Source: Verrucomicrobia bacterium UBA3063 (lineage in GTDB: Bacteria > Verrucomicrobiota > Verrucomicrobiia > Methylacidiphilales > Verrucolacustridaceae). From it: a stretch of 5,332 nt of DNA. Under the pieces are notes generated by a model that was not told the origin of the DNA, made no database searches, and worked only from the letters and a program-made list of their open reading frames with translations. This document shows positions 1-5,324 of this stretch, one piece after another. Position 1 is the first letter of the stretch. Each line of letters opens with the position of its first letter. The DNA lies in assembly GCA_002366885.1 (NCBI GenBank), contig DFCD01000075.1, positions 1 through 5,332 of the forward strand. Direction: 5' to 3'. The position numbers and the translations under genes are program-made.

Positions 1-576
1 ATCCATCGGGAACACGGCCCCTGGCTCCTTTTGGGATTCCTGCTGACGGATCTCGAGGTTGCTGCCGATCCCCCGGTCTCCGACCACTGCGGCAGTTGCA
101 CCCGCTGCCTGGAAGCCTGCCCCACGGGGGCGTTTCCCCGCCCCTATGTCCTGGATGCCCGGCGCTGCCTCGCCTACCTGACCATCGAAAACCCCGGCCC
201 CATCCCGGAGGAGTTCCGTCCACTCATCGGAGACAGGCTTTTCGGCTGCGATGAGTGCCTCGAGGTTTGCCCCTGGAACCGCCATGCCAAAAACGCGCAG
301 GAAATCAAATTCAGCCCCCGGCCAAGACCCGATCTTCGCGAGATGCTCTCCTGGGATGAGGCCAGGTTCCGCTCCGCATTCCGGGGCACCCCCATCTTCC
401 GGCTAAAACGGGACCGTTGGCTGCGGAACATCTGTGTGGTGCTGGGCAACATCGGCACGACTTCGGATCTCACGGCCTTGGAGGCGGCCTGCGGCGATGG
501 TAGCCCCCTGGTGCGGGAACACGCCGGTTGGGCTGCAGCCCGGATCCGTGCCCGGGAGACGGAAGGGAAAAATTAG
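1..576 (+). CDS. queG: Epoxyqueuosine reductase QueG, C-terminal part (5' end outside window)
   Basis: QueG is a cytosolic cobalamin- and Fe-S-dependent enzyme that reduces epoxyqueuosine to queuosine in the wobble position of tRNAs, the last step of Q synthesis. The frame is open from base 1 and gives 191 residues, beginning IHREHGPWLLLGFLLTDLEV, so the TTG at 31 is internal and the true start lies upstream. Two ferredoxin-like clusters are visible: CGSCTRCLEACP (from base 88) and GCDECLEVCPWN (first Cys at base 247). A further Cys lies in RRCLAYLTIE between them, giving the eight Cys expected for two [4Fe-4S] clusters. The tail (WLRNICVVLGNIG, then VREHAGWAAARI) resembles the HEAT-like C-terminal repeats of the family. 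The gene is convergent with the lipoprotein gene, and the stop codons interlock. The call rests on motif order and is firm; the missing N-terminal cobalamin-binding region cannot be checked. Confidence 0.93.
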   Translation: MHREHGPWLLLGFLLTDLEVAADPPVSDHCGSCTRCLEACPTGAFPRPYVLDARRCLAYLTIENPGPIPEEFRPLIGDRLFGCDECLEVCPWNRHAKNAQEIKFSPRPRPDLREMLSWDEARFRSAFRGTPIFRLKRDRWLRNICVVLGNIGTTSDLTALEAACGDGSPLVREHAGWAAARIRARETEGKN

Positions 577-1394
577 GGTTTGGCGGGGAGCAGGCCGGAA
601 GGCTTTTCGTCCTTCTTCACCTCGGGAAGCATATTACTGAGGTCGCTGGCCTTGGGACGGTCCCCTTCTTCCTGGATCTTCCCGGTCTGCTCTCCCGAAA
701 GAAAACCCTTTTCCACCAGAGAATCGGCAAAGGTGGCATTGGCGTCGGGCGGATAAATCCGGTAGGCGGACTCCACAAATCGCATGGCCTCCGTCTTGTC
801 CCCCCCCGCAAAGGCCTCGGCGGCCTTGGAAAAATAAAAGAGAGGACTACTCGCACTGGGACGAACCGATTCCAGGAAACTTTCCGCCTTCGCTTTTTGT
901 CCCCCCAAAAGGTCGCAAAGGAAAATTTTATACAGGCCGAGATCGTTGTTCGGCTGGCTGTTGAGGAAGTTTTGGAAGCGTTGCCGGGATTCCGCGTACT
1001 GGTTGTTGAGGAAAAGAACCTCTCCAAGGTTGAATTGGGCCATGGGAAGATCAGGCTGAAGCCGCAGGGCCTCCTCGAAGGCGGCCTGCGCTTTCGGCCA
1101 GTCCCGTTTTCTCGTGTAGATGGCCCCCCGGAGATTGGCGGTGTTGGCTTGGCCCGGCTTGGACTGCTCGGCCATCTCCAAAAACTTCAGGGCATTTTCC
1201 AGGTCGTTGCGTGAGAAGGCTTGGGCGGACCGGACATAGGTGACTTTGAACTTTTCCTCGGGATCGGCCGGCAGGTCATCCGTGCGGGTCGCAACCCCGG
1301 ACTGCGGTAAACCCGCGGCGGGAGGATTTTTTTTCCCGCAGGAGGCAAGCACCGGGGCAAGTGCCATCACCGGCAAAAGAGCAAGCCAGTTCAT
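573..1394 (-). CDS. TPR-repeat lipoprotein, function unknown
   Basis: This is a 273-residue protein with a lipoprotein signal: a short hydrophobic stretch (residues 3-17) and lipobox L16-A17-S18-C19, so the mature protein would begin at Cys19. There is no Asp at +2, which by the E. coli rule would favour outer-membrane sorting; that rule may not hold here. A low-complexity linker (about 22-48) precedes tetratricopeptide-like helical pairs at roughly 49-82, 83-116 (with AQAAFEEALRLQPD), 117-150 (AQFNLGEVLFLNNQYAES), and weaker ones to about 217. The tail is charged and Pro/Lys-rich. TPR proteins act as protein-binding scaffolds, so a role in an envelope complex is possible, but no partner can be named. 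The ATG start is chosen because it places the signal peptide correctly; no clear Shine-Dalgarno precedes it. It is divergent from the epimerase gene and overlaps the queG stop by four bases (TTAG). Confidence 0.88.
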   Translation of the reverse strand: MNWLALLPVMALAPVLASCGKKNPPAAGLPQSGVATRTDDLPADPEEKFKVTYVRSAQAFSRNDLENALKFLEMAEQSKPGQANTANLRGAIYTRKRDWPKAQAAFEEALRLQPDLPMAQFNLGEVLFLNNQYAESRQRFQNFLNSQPNNDLGLYKIFLCDLLGGQKAKAESFLESVRPSASSPLFYFSKAAEAFAGGDKTEAMRFVESAYRIYPPDANATFADSLVEKGFLSGEQTGKIQEEGDRPKASDLSNMLPEVKKDEKPSGLLPAKP

Positions 1395-1451
1395 TCGGTG
1401 ACTATCCCAGAACGGCTAGGAGGGCTCAACCCGTTTTTCCCCGGACTTTCC

Positions 1452-1466
1452 AAGCCGCCCCGGCTT
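1452..1466. promoter_or_regulatory. Small inverted repeat in the divergent spacer upstream of the epimerase gene
   Basis: In the 89-base spacer between the divergent lipoprotein and epimerase genes, AAGCCG-CCC-CGGCTT forms a perfect 6-bp inverted repeat with a 3-base centre, ending 17 bases before the epimerase ATG. It could be an operator or a 5'-UTR hairpin. No T tract follows on the + strand, so it is not a terminator there. No convincing -35/-10 pair was found for either gene, although the spacer must carry both promoters or their start-proximal parts. A repeat this short in GC-rich DNA can arise by chance. Confidence 0.2.
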
Positions 1467-1483
1467 CGGGAACATCCTAGTCC

Positions 1484-2377
1484 ATGAAATTCCTGGTTAC
1501 CGGTGGGGCTGGCTTCATCGGAAGTCATCTGGTTCGTCGCCTCTCCGCCCGTGGGCCGGTCACCGTGCTGGACAACCTCGCTTCGGGAAATACCGGAAAT
1601 CTCGCCGGCTTGGCCTGCTCCTTTCTTCAGCAATCCATTCTCCAGCCAGCCGCCCTAGCCCAGGCCTGCGAGGGCGTCACCCACGTCTTTCATCTTGCCG
1701 CGATGGTCAGCGTTCCCGAATCGGTGGCCCACCCCGGGGAATGCCATCGAATCAACGTCGAGGGAACCCGCCTTGTTCTCGAAGCCGCCAGCCGGGCGGG
1801 TGCCCAAAGCGTGGTCCTGGCCAGTTCCTGCGCCGTTTACGGGAATGAACCGGGCCTGCCAAAGACGGAATCCTCCCCGACCGCCCCCGCAAGCCCCTAT
1901 GCGGAAAGCAAACTTGAGGCGGAAAAACTCTGCGCCCGGTCTGCCCTGCCCGCCGTGGCTCTCCGTTTTTTCAACGTCTACGGCCCCCGTCAGGATCCGC
2001 GCAGCCCCTACGCCGCCGCCGTGCCAAAATTTTTGGAGGCCGCCCACGCCGGCACCCCGATCACCATTTTCGGTGACGGCCACCAGACCCGTGATTTCGT
2101 CCATGTCGACGATGTCACCGCCGCCCTCGAGCATGTCGCCCTGTCCACCGCCATGACCGGCACCTACAACGTCGCCTTCGGCCGGTCCGTCTCCGTCCTC
2201 CGCCTGGCTGAACTCATCCTGGCGCTGACCGGCCTCCGCTCGGAAATCCGCCATGCCCCTGCCCGGCCCGGAGACATCCTCCACTCCTCCGCCTCCATCG
2301 AAAAAATCCGCGCCACCGGCTGGGCGCCTTCCCTTGACCTCGCCAACGGCCTCCAAAAAACGCTCGCGGGCAGCTGA
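1484..2377 (+). CDS. NAD-dependent sugar-nucleotide epimerase (UDP-glucose 4-epimerase-like)
   Basis: This is a 297-residue extended short-chain dehydrogenase/reductase of the GalE/WbpP type. Such enzymes transiently oxidise C4 of a UDP-hexose with tightly bound NAD, supplying sugars for lipopolysaccharide, capsule or glycoconjugates. The Rossmann motif TGGAGFIGSHL (residues 6-16) and Asp30 at the end of strand 2 indicate NAD(H) binding. The catalytic triad is visible as Ser114/Ser115 in ASSCAVYG and Tyr139-x3-Lys143 in SPYAESK. RFFNVYGPRQDP (161-172), GDGHQTRDFVHVDDV (197-211) and RPGD (261-264) match the substrate-binding half. The protein is slightly short for the family but complete at both ends. 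The ATG start places the Rossmann motif at the extreme N-terminus as expected; no Shine-Dalgarno is evident. Exact substrate (UDP-Glc, UDP-GlcNAc, a uronate, or another dehydratase-type reaction) cannot be read from the sequence. Confidence 0.9.
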   Translation: MKFLVTGGAGFIGSHLVRRLSARGPVTVLDNLASGNTGNLAGLACSFLQQSILQPAALAQACEGVTHVFHLAAMVSVPESVAHPGECHRINVEGTRLVLEAASRAGAQSVVLASSCAVYGNEPGLPKTESSPTAPASPYAESKLEAEKLCARSALPAVALRFFNVYGPRQDPRSPYAAAVPKFLEAAHAGTPITIFGDGHQTRDFVHVDDVTAALEHVALSTAMTGTYNVAFGRSVSVLRLAELILALTGLRSEIRHAPARPGDILHSSASIEKIRATGWAPSLDLANGLQKTLAGS

Positions 2378-2426
2378 CCTATCCTCCTTTATCCCCCCGC
2401 CCAACCTGCCAAACTAGGGTCTTCTG

Positions 2427-2511
2427 GCCCGGGTGGTGGAATGGCAGACACAAGGGACTTAAAATCCCTTGGGGAGAAATCCCCGTGCGGGTTCGACCCC
2501 CGCCCCGGGCA
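2427..2511 (+). tRNA. tRNA-Leu (anticodon UAA)
   Basis: This is an 85-base class II tRNA. The acceptor stem GCCCGGG (2427-2433) pairs perfectly with CCCGGGC (2504-2510), followed by discriminator A2511. The D arm contains GTGGAATGGCAGACAC with the conserved GG. The anticodon stem AGGGA/TCCCT (2453-2457 and 2465-2469) encloses loop CTTAAAA, giving anticodon TAA at 2460-2462, which reads UUA and, by wobble, UUG. The long variable arm (GGGGA-GAAA-TCCCC, 2471-2484) and A discriminator are typical of tRNA-Leu. The T arm is GCGGG-TTCGACC-CCCGC (2487-2503). The 3' CCA is not encoded and must be added by the CCA-adding enzyme. It closely resembles E. coli tRNA-Leu(UAA). Confidence 0.97.
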
Positions 2512-2543
2512 CGCGCTTGAATTTTCCATACACAAAATGGTAT

Positions 2544-2588
2544 CTCCGGCCCCAAATCACGCAGGGGTTCAGGAATGAAGTCCCGGAG
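2544..2588 (+). other. Possible leader hairpin in the tRNA-ferredoxin spacer
   Basis: The spacer between the tRNA and the ferredoxin gene is AT-richer than its surroundings. In it, CTCCGG (2544-2549) is perfectly complementary to CCGGAG (2583-2588), with an inner CCCC/GGGG pairing (2550-2553 with 2564-2567). The 3' arm overlaps the only good Shine-Dalgarno-like sequence here, GGAGGG (2585-2590), six bases before a GTG at 2597. The pairing could therefore hide that site or contribute to tRNA 3' processing. No promoter was confidently located; TTGAAT at 2645 has no well-placed -10. The structure is short and may be fortuitous. Confidence 0.2.
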
Positions 2589-2683
2589 GGATTACGGTGG
2601 TTAAAATTAAAAAGTTGGGAATCAACAAACCCCTTAACCCCTCTTTGAATTGCCGACCGTTCGCAATCGTCTATGGTCACCCC

Positions 2684-2917
2684 GTGGCCGACAAAACCCG
2701 CATTCTCAAGGAGAACGTTCCTGGAAAATGGTACGTGGATGACTCCTGCACCCCCTGCCACGTCTGTCTGGAGGAGGCCCCGAAACTCCTCAAGTACAAC
2801 GAGGACCAGACCTACGTCTATTTCTTCCAACAGCCGCAGACACCGGAGGAACTCGATGCCGCCCAGCGTGCCCTCGATATTTGCCCCACCGGATCCATCG
2901 GCAACGACAACGAATAA
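2684..2917 (+). CDS. Single-cluster [4Fe-4S] ferredoxin
   Basis: This is a 77-residue (with the chosen start) soluble electron carrier. The motif SCTPCHVCLEEAP gives Cys-x2-Cys-x2-Cys, and the fourth ligand is in ICPTGSI near the C-terminus: the one-cluster ferredoxin pattern, with no second cluster. The GTG at 2684 is chosen because translation then begins MADKTRILKENVPGKWYVDD, which resembles the usual N-terminus of such ferredoxins as I recall them. The 29 in-frame codons upstream are also AT-rich at third positions, unlike real genes here. The alternative is GTG at 2597 (106 residues), which has a well-spaced GGAGGG six bases upstream, so the start is unsettled. The gene ends eight bases before the NADPH reductase gene, strongly suggesting co-transcription and a functional pair in which the reductase reduces, or is reduced by, this ferredoxin. 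Confidence 0.9.
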   Translation: MADKTRILKENVPGKWYVDDSCTPCHVCLEEAPKLLKYNEDQTYVYFFQQPQTPEELDAAQRALDICPTGSIGNDNE

Positions 2918-2925
2918 AACCTCCC

Positions 2926-4062
2926 ATGTCCGAAACCTCCGCGGCCACCAAGGCCCCTGCCTCCCCCTTTAACCGCAACAACCCTTACGCTTCCCGCCTC
3001 CGGGAAAACGTCCGCCTCAACAAATCCGGTTCCGCCAAGGACACCCGCCACATCGTCATCGAGCTCGGCTCCGGCGGCCCCGCCTACGCCTGTGGCGACT
3101 CCCTCGGCGTCCTCCCCCGCAATCCCGACCGCCTCGTCGACGAGTTCCTCCGGAAACTCGACCTCACCGGCGATGCCTCCCTCCGTGAGATCCTTGCCGC
3201 CACCTTCATCCTCAACCGCGTGGGCAAAAAATTCGTCAAGGCCGTGGCCGACAAGGCCTCCGGCCCCGCCCGCGACAGGCTCCAGGCCCTCTGCGCCGAC
3301 GAAAAGAAACTCGACGAGTACGTCTTTGACCGGGATGTCGTCGACGTGCTCCAGGACGCCCCCGGCGTGAAACTGGATCCCGCCGAATTGCCCGGCCTCC
3401 TCAACAAGATCGCCCCGCGCCTCTATTCCATCGCCTCCTCGCCCGATCACCGCCCCGGGGAAGTCCACCTCACCGTTGCTGTGGTCCAATACACCACCCA
3501 CGGCCGGCCCAAGCAGGGCCTCGCTTCCGGTTACCTCGCCGACCTTGCCGCCGCCTCCTCCGTTCCCGTCTACGTCCAGCCCACCCGGCATTTCCATCTT
3601 CCCGCTCCCGACCGCGACGTCATCATGGTTGGTCCTGGCACCGGCATCGCCCCCTTCCGTGCCTTCCTCCAGCACCGGGCCAAACACGGCCACACCGGCC
3701 GCAACTGGCTCTTTTTCGGCGATCAGCACGCCGCCACCGATTTTCTCTACGGCGACGAATTCGCGTCCGCCCAGAAGGCCGGACACCTCCACCGGCTCTC
3801 CACCGCGTTCTCCCGGGATCAGGCCGAGAAGATCTATGTCCAGCACCGCATGGAACAGGATGGCGCCGAGCTCTGGCGCTGGCTGGAAAAAGGCGCCTAC
3901 TTCTATGTCTGCGGTGATGCCAAGCGAATGGCCAAGGACGTCCATCAGGCCCTTCTCGCCATCACCGCCAAGCACGGCGGAAAAACCCCCGAGCAGGCAG
4001 AGGAGTACGTCTCCGTCACCCTTGCCAAGACGGAGAAACGCTACCTCAAGGACGTGTACTGA
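2926..4062 (+). CDS. CysJ-type FAD/NADPH flavoreductase lacking the flavodoxin domain
   Basis: This 378-residue cytosolic protein matches the C-terminal two-thirds of sulfite reductase flavoprotein alpha (CysJ) and P450-reductase-like enzymes. It has an FAD domain with CGDSLGVLPRNP (56-67), an inserted helical connecting segment (about 68-155), RLYSIASSP (165-173, FAD binding) and GLASGYLADL (198-207). The NADPH domain follows, with VGPGTGIAPFRAFLQHR (235-251), NWLFFGDQ (260-267), AFSRDQAEKIYVQH (294-307) and YVCGDAKRMAKDV (327-339). It ends in YLKDVY, where the terminal Tyr would stack on the flavin. The N-terminal FMN/flavodoxin domain of full-length CysJ (about 600 residues) is absent. Only about 20 non-conserved residues precede the FAD domain, and the upstream gene intervenes, so this looks like a genuine stand-alone form. 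The ATG at 2926 is preferred over the upstream in-frame TTG at 2881, which lies inside the ferredoxin gene. The acceptor (sulfite reductase or another enzyme) is not in the window. Confidence 0.92.
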   Translation: MSETSAATKAPASPFNRNNPYASRLRENVRLNKSGSAKDTRHIVIELGSGGPAYACGDSLGVLPRNPDRLVDEFLRKLDLTGDASLREILAATFILNRVGKKFVKAVADKASGPARDRLQALCADEKKLDEYVFDRDVVDVLQDAPGVKLDPAELPGLLNKIAPRLYSIASSPDHRPGEVHLTVAVVQYTTHGRPKQGLASGYLADLAAASSVPVYVQPTRHFHLPAPDRDVIMVGPGTGIAPFRAFLQHRAKHGHTGRNWLFFGDQHAATDFLYGDEFASAQKAGHLHRLSTAFSRDQAEKIYVQHRMEQDGAELWRWLEKGAYFYVCGDAKRMAKDVHQALLAITAKHGGKTPEQAEEYVSVTLAKTEKRYLKDVY

Positions 4063-4068
4063 CCTGTC

Positions 4069-4293
4069 ATGGCCAAAAGAGGCAAATCCCGCGACACCCT
4101 TGTCTGGACGGTCGTATCCGGGCTTGTCCTCGTCGGCATCGGCCTTTACCTGCGCGACCGGGGCCTGCTCAGGTTGCCCGAGCCCAAACCGGTCGCCCCG
4201 GCCGAGCGCGCCAGGGATCTCCTGAAAAAATATCCCGAAGCCGAAGTCTTCTCCGGTCCCGAAGCGGATAAAAAAAAAGGAACCCCTCCGTAG
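4069..4293 (+). CDS. Short membrane-anchor ORF, probable N-terminal part of the downstream L,D-transpeptidase
   Basis: This 74-residue ORF starts six bases after the reductase stop. A basic N-terminus (MAKRGKSRD) precedes one hydrophobic helix (residues about 11-27, LVWTVVSGLVLVGIGLYL), predicting N-in/C-out topology, then a Pro/Ala/Glu-rich extracytoplasmic stretch. There is no domain that I recognise. It ends DKKKGTPP, where the three Lys codons are a run of nine A, and the TAG follows five codons later. Reading -1 from the A run leaves the frame open into the L,D-transpeptidase ORF. The most likely interpretation is that this is the signal anchor and linker start of that enzyme rather than an independent gene. 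If independent, it would be a small inner-membrane protein of unknown role. Codon use resembles its neighbours, supporting real coding. Confidence 0.7.
   Translation: MAKRGKSRDTLVWTVVSGLVLVGIGLYLRDRGLLRLPEPKPVAPAERARDLLKKYPEAEVFSGPEADKKKGTPP
4270..4278 (+). other. A9 homopolymer, candidate slippage site
   Basis: Nine consecutive A span exactly three Lys codons (AAA AAA AAA) of the membrane-anchor ORF. Within it, A AAA AAA (4272-4278) fits the X-XXY-YYZ pattern for -1 ribosomal slippage. Runs of nine A are also known sites of RNA-polymerase slippage, as in Thermus thermophilus dnaX. Adding one A (or losing two) joins the anchor frame to the transpeptidase frame. Homopolymers are also the commonest site of indel sequencing errors, so an artefact must be excluded. 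Confidence 0.55.
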
Positions 4294-4325
4294 CTCCTCC
4301 CCCGGCTCCGGCCGGGGCTAGGAGC
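4293..4325 (+). repeat. Strong GC hairpin with UCCG tetraloop
   Basis: GCTCCT (4293-4298) pairs with AGGAGC (4320-4325), and CCCCGGC (4300-4306) pairs with GCCGGGG (4311-4317). They close on a TCCG loop, giving a C(UCCG)G tetraloop of the very stable UNCG class. The two helices (6 and 7 bp) are separated by a 1-by-2 internal loop. The hairpin begins at the last base of the TAG of the anchor ORF, 14 bases after the A9 run. No T run follows on the + strand. On the - strand a T9 tract follows only after 14 bases, so it is not a standard intrinsic terminator in either direction. It could stimulate frameshifting or be a palindromic repeat element. Confidence 0.6.
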
Positions 4326-4355
4326 GAAGGAGGGCAGGGCGTCATCGCCGAAACA

Positions 4356-4376
4356 CCTAATCTTAATCCTAATCCT
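4356..4376 (+). repeat. Imperfect hexanucleotide tandem repeat
   Basis: Three hexamers, CCTAAT-CTTAAT-CCTAAT, followed by CCT, form a short AT-rich island in GC-rich surroundings. In the frame of the L,D-transpeptidase it encodes Pro-Asn-Leu-Asn-Pro-Asn-Pro, acceptable in a flexible linker. A different frame meets TAA three times here. The hexamer period preserves reading phase, so unit gain or loss would be tolerated. It lies between the strong hairpin and the catalytic ORF and may be part of one inserted repeat element. Confidence 0.45.
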
Positions 4377-4427
4377 TCCACCAACCTCGCGGTTCCGGCG
4401 ACTCCGTACGGGCCTCCTCCACCGCCC

Positions 4428-5324
4428 ATGGGCAAGGAAGTCCGTCGGGCCGAGCCCATCCCCACGGACCGCCCCAAAGACACGGTCGAGATGGGGGGAT
4501 GGCAGGCCCTGCTGGACCGCCTGAATTTTTCCTGCGGAACCATCGACGGCCACTTCGCCAAACGTAGCCGCCGCGCCGTCACCCAGTTCCAGATCCACCG
4601 CGGACTCGCCACCACCGGCGAACTCGATATCGAGACCCGCCTCAACCTGGGCAAACCCGGAGACGCGTATGTCGACTACATCGTCACCGCCGAGGACCTC
4701 GCCCGCGTTGTTCCCCGCCCCAAGGGTTATCTGGAAATGAGCAAAATGGCTGCGCTCGATTATCACGACTCCTGGGAAATGCTCGCTGAAAAGTCCCACT
4801 CCACTCCCGCCTTCCTCCGCCAACTCAACCCCGCGGTCACCAACCCGGCGGTTGGAACCCAGCTGACGATCCCGAATTTGGAAGGCACCCGGAAACTCCC
4901 GCAGGTAAGCCGGATCGTCATCATGATTTCCGAAACCACCCTGCTGGCCTTCGACACGAACAACAAAGTCGTCGCCTGCTTCCCCTGCTCCATCGCCGCG
5001 GACAAAACCAAGGTCCCCAACCAACCCCTCACGGTCGCCAACATCGCTCCCAACCCCAACTACACCTTCGACCCGAAGGTTCTCTCCCTCGCCGCCCAGC
5101 AGGAGGGAATCACCAACCGACTGATCCTTCCCCCCGGCCCCAACAACCCCGTCGGCAGCGCCTGGATCGGCCTTTCCCTCCAGGGTTACGGCATCCACGG
5201 AACGCCGGAACCGGAGGACATTTCCCGCACCGGCTCCCACGGATGCTTCCGCCTCGCCAACTGGAACGCCACCAAGCTGGTCCGCGCCGTCCGCCCCGGC
5301 ATCCCCGTGGAGGTCGTGCCGTAG
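4428..5324 (+). CDS. L,D-transpeptidase (YkuD) with PG-binding and LysM-like segments; N-terminus likely lies upstream
   Basis: L,D-transpeptidases act outside the cytoplasmic membrane, forming 3-3 crosslinks in peptidoglycan or attaching proteins to it through a catalytic Cys. From the first ATG the ORF has 298 residues. A PG-binding-1-like domain spans about 24-72 (WQALLDRLNF, GTIDGHFAKRSRRAVTQFQ), a LysM-like segment about 80-150 (ending VGTQLTIPNLEG), and the YkuD domain about 158-297. His257 in YGIHGT and S270-H271-G272-C273 (SHGCFRLAN) form the intact active site with normal spacing. This ATG has no signal peptide and no Shine-Dalgarno, so the enzyme as written would stay in the cytoplasm. 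The same frame is open upstream to 4272 with no ATG, GTG or TTG, encoding a Pro-rich linker that connects, by -1 shift at A9, to the anchor ORF. The catalytic identity is firm; the start is not. Confidence 0.9.
   Translation: MGKEVRRAEPIPTDRPKDTVEMGGWQALLDRLNFSCGTIDGHFAKRSRRAVTQFQIHRGLATTGELDIETRLNLGKPGDAYVDYIVTAEDLARVVPRPKGYLEMSKMAALDYHDSWEMLAEKSHSTPAFLRQLNPAVTNPAVGTQLTIPNLEGTRKLPQVSRIVIMISETTLLAFDTNNKVVACFPCSIAADKTKVPNQPLTVANIAPNPNYTFDPKVLSLAAQQEGITNRLILPPGPNNPVGSAWIGLSLQGYGIHGTPEPEDISRTGSHGCFRLANWNATKLVRAVRPGIPVEVVP

Larger units (their letters stand above)
4069..5324 (+). other. Proposed single membrane-anchored L,D-transpeptidase read through a -1 shift at A9
   Basis: Joining the anchor frame to the transpeptidase frame at the A9 run gives one 418-residue product. 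Its order is cytoplasmic basic tail, membrane helix (about 11-27), Pro-rich extracytoplasmic linker (including PPPAPAGARSEG and YGPPPPPMGKE), PG-binding domain, LysM-like segment and YkuD catalytic domain. This is a coherent layout for an anchored cell-wall enzyme, whereas each separate ORF lacks something essential: the first has no function, the second has no export signal. Whether the join happens by programmed slippage, through an uncorrected sequencing indel, or is lost by mutation cannot be decided from one sequence. Confidence 0.6.

Noticed and set aside
528..1214. 228-codon open frame on the + strand opposite the lipoprotein gene
   Set aside because: No motifs; the - strand frame has a lipobox and TPR repeats.
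1655..2404. 249-codon - strand open frame opposite the epimerase
   Set aside because: Glycine-rich shadow without motifs; the + strand frame carries the Rossmann and YxxxK motifs.
2459..2830. Open frame on the - strand covering the tRNA, ending GAGVEPARGF
   Set aside because: That peptide ending is what results when the antisense of a tRNA-Leu gene is translated; it is a common spurious gene call, and the rest overlaps the ferredoxin gene.
2881..2925. Upstream TTG start for the flavoreductase
   Set aside because: It lies within the ferredoxin coding region; the ATG at 2926 right after the ferredoxin stop gives the expected N-terminus.
2818..3975. Long open frame (385 codons) on the - strand opposite the reductase gene
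   Set aside because: It is Gly/Val/Glu-rich with no motifs, a typical antisense shadow of GC-rich codon usage; the + strand has clear FAD/NADPH motifs.
4270..4325. Intrinsic terminator between the anchor ORF and the transpeptidase ORF
   Set aside because: No T run follows the hairpin on the + strand; on the - strand the T9 tract is 14 bases from the stem and no - strand gene needs it.
4329..4346. GGAGG (4329-4333) followed by ATC (4344) as an alternative in-frame start of the transpeptidase
   Set aside because: ATC is a very rare start codon, the spacing is long, and the product would still lack an export signal.
4146..5240. Long open frame (364 codons) on the - strand opposite the L,D-transpeptidase
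   Set aside because: Low-complexity composition with no recognisable domain, while the + strand encodes the YkuD SHGC active site.
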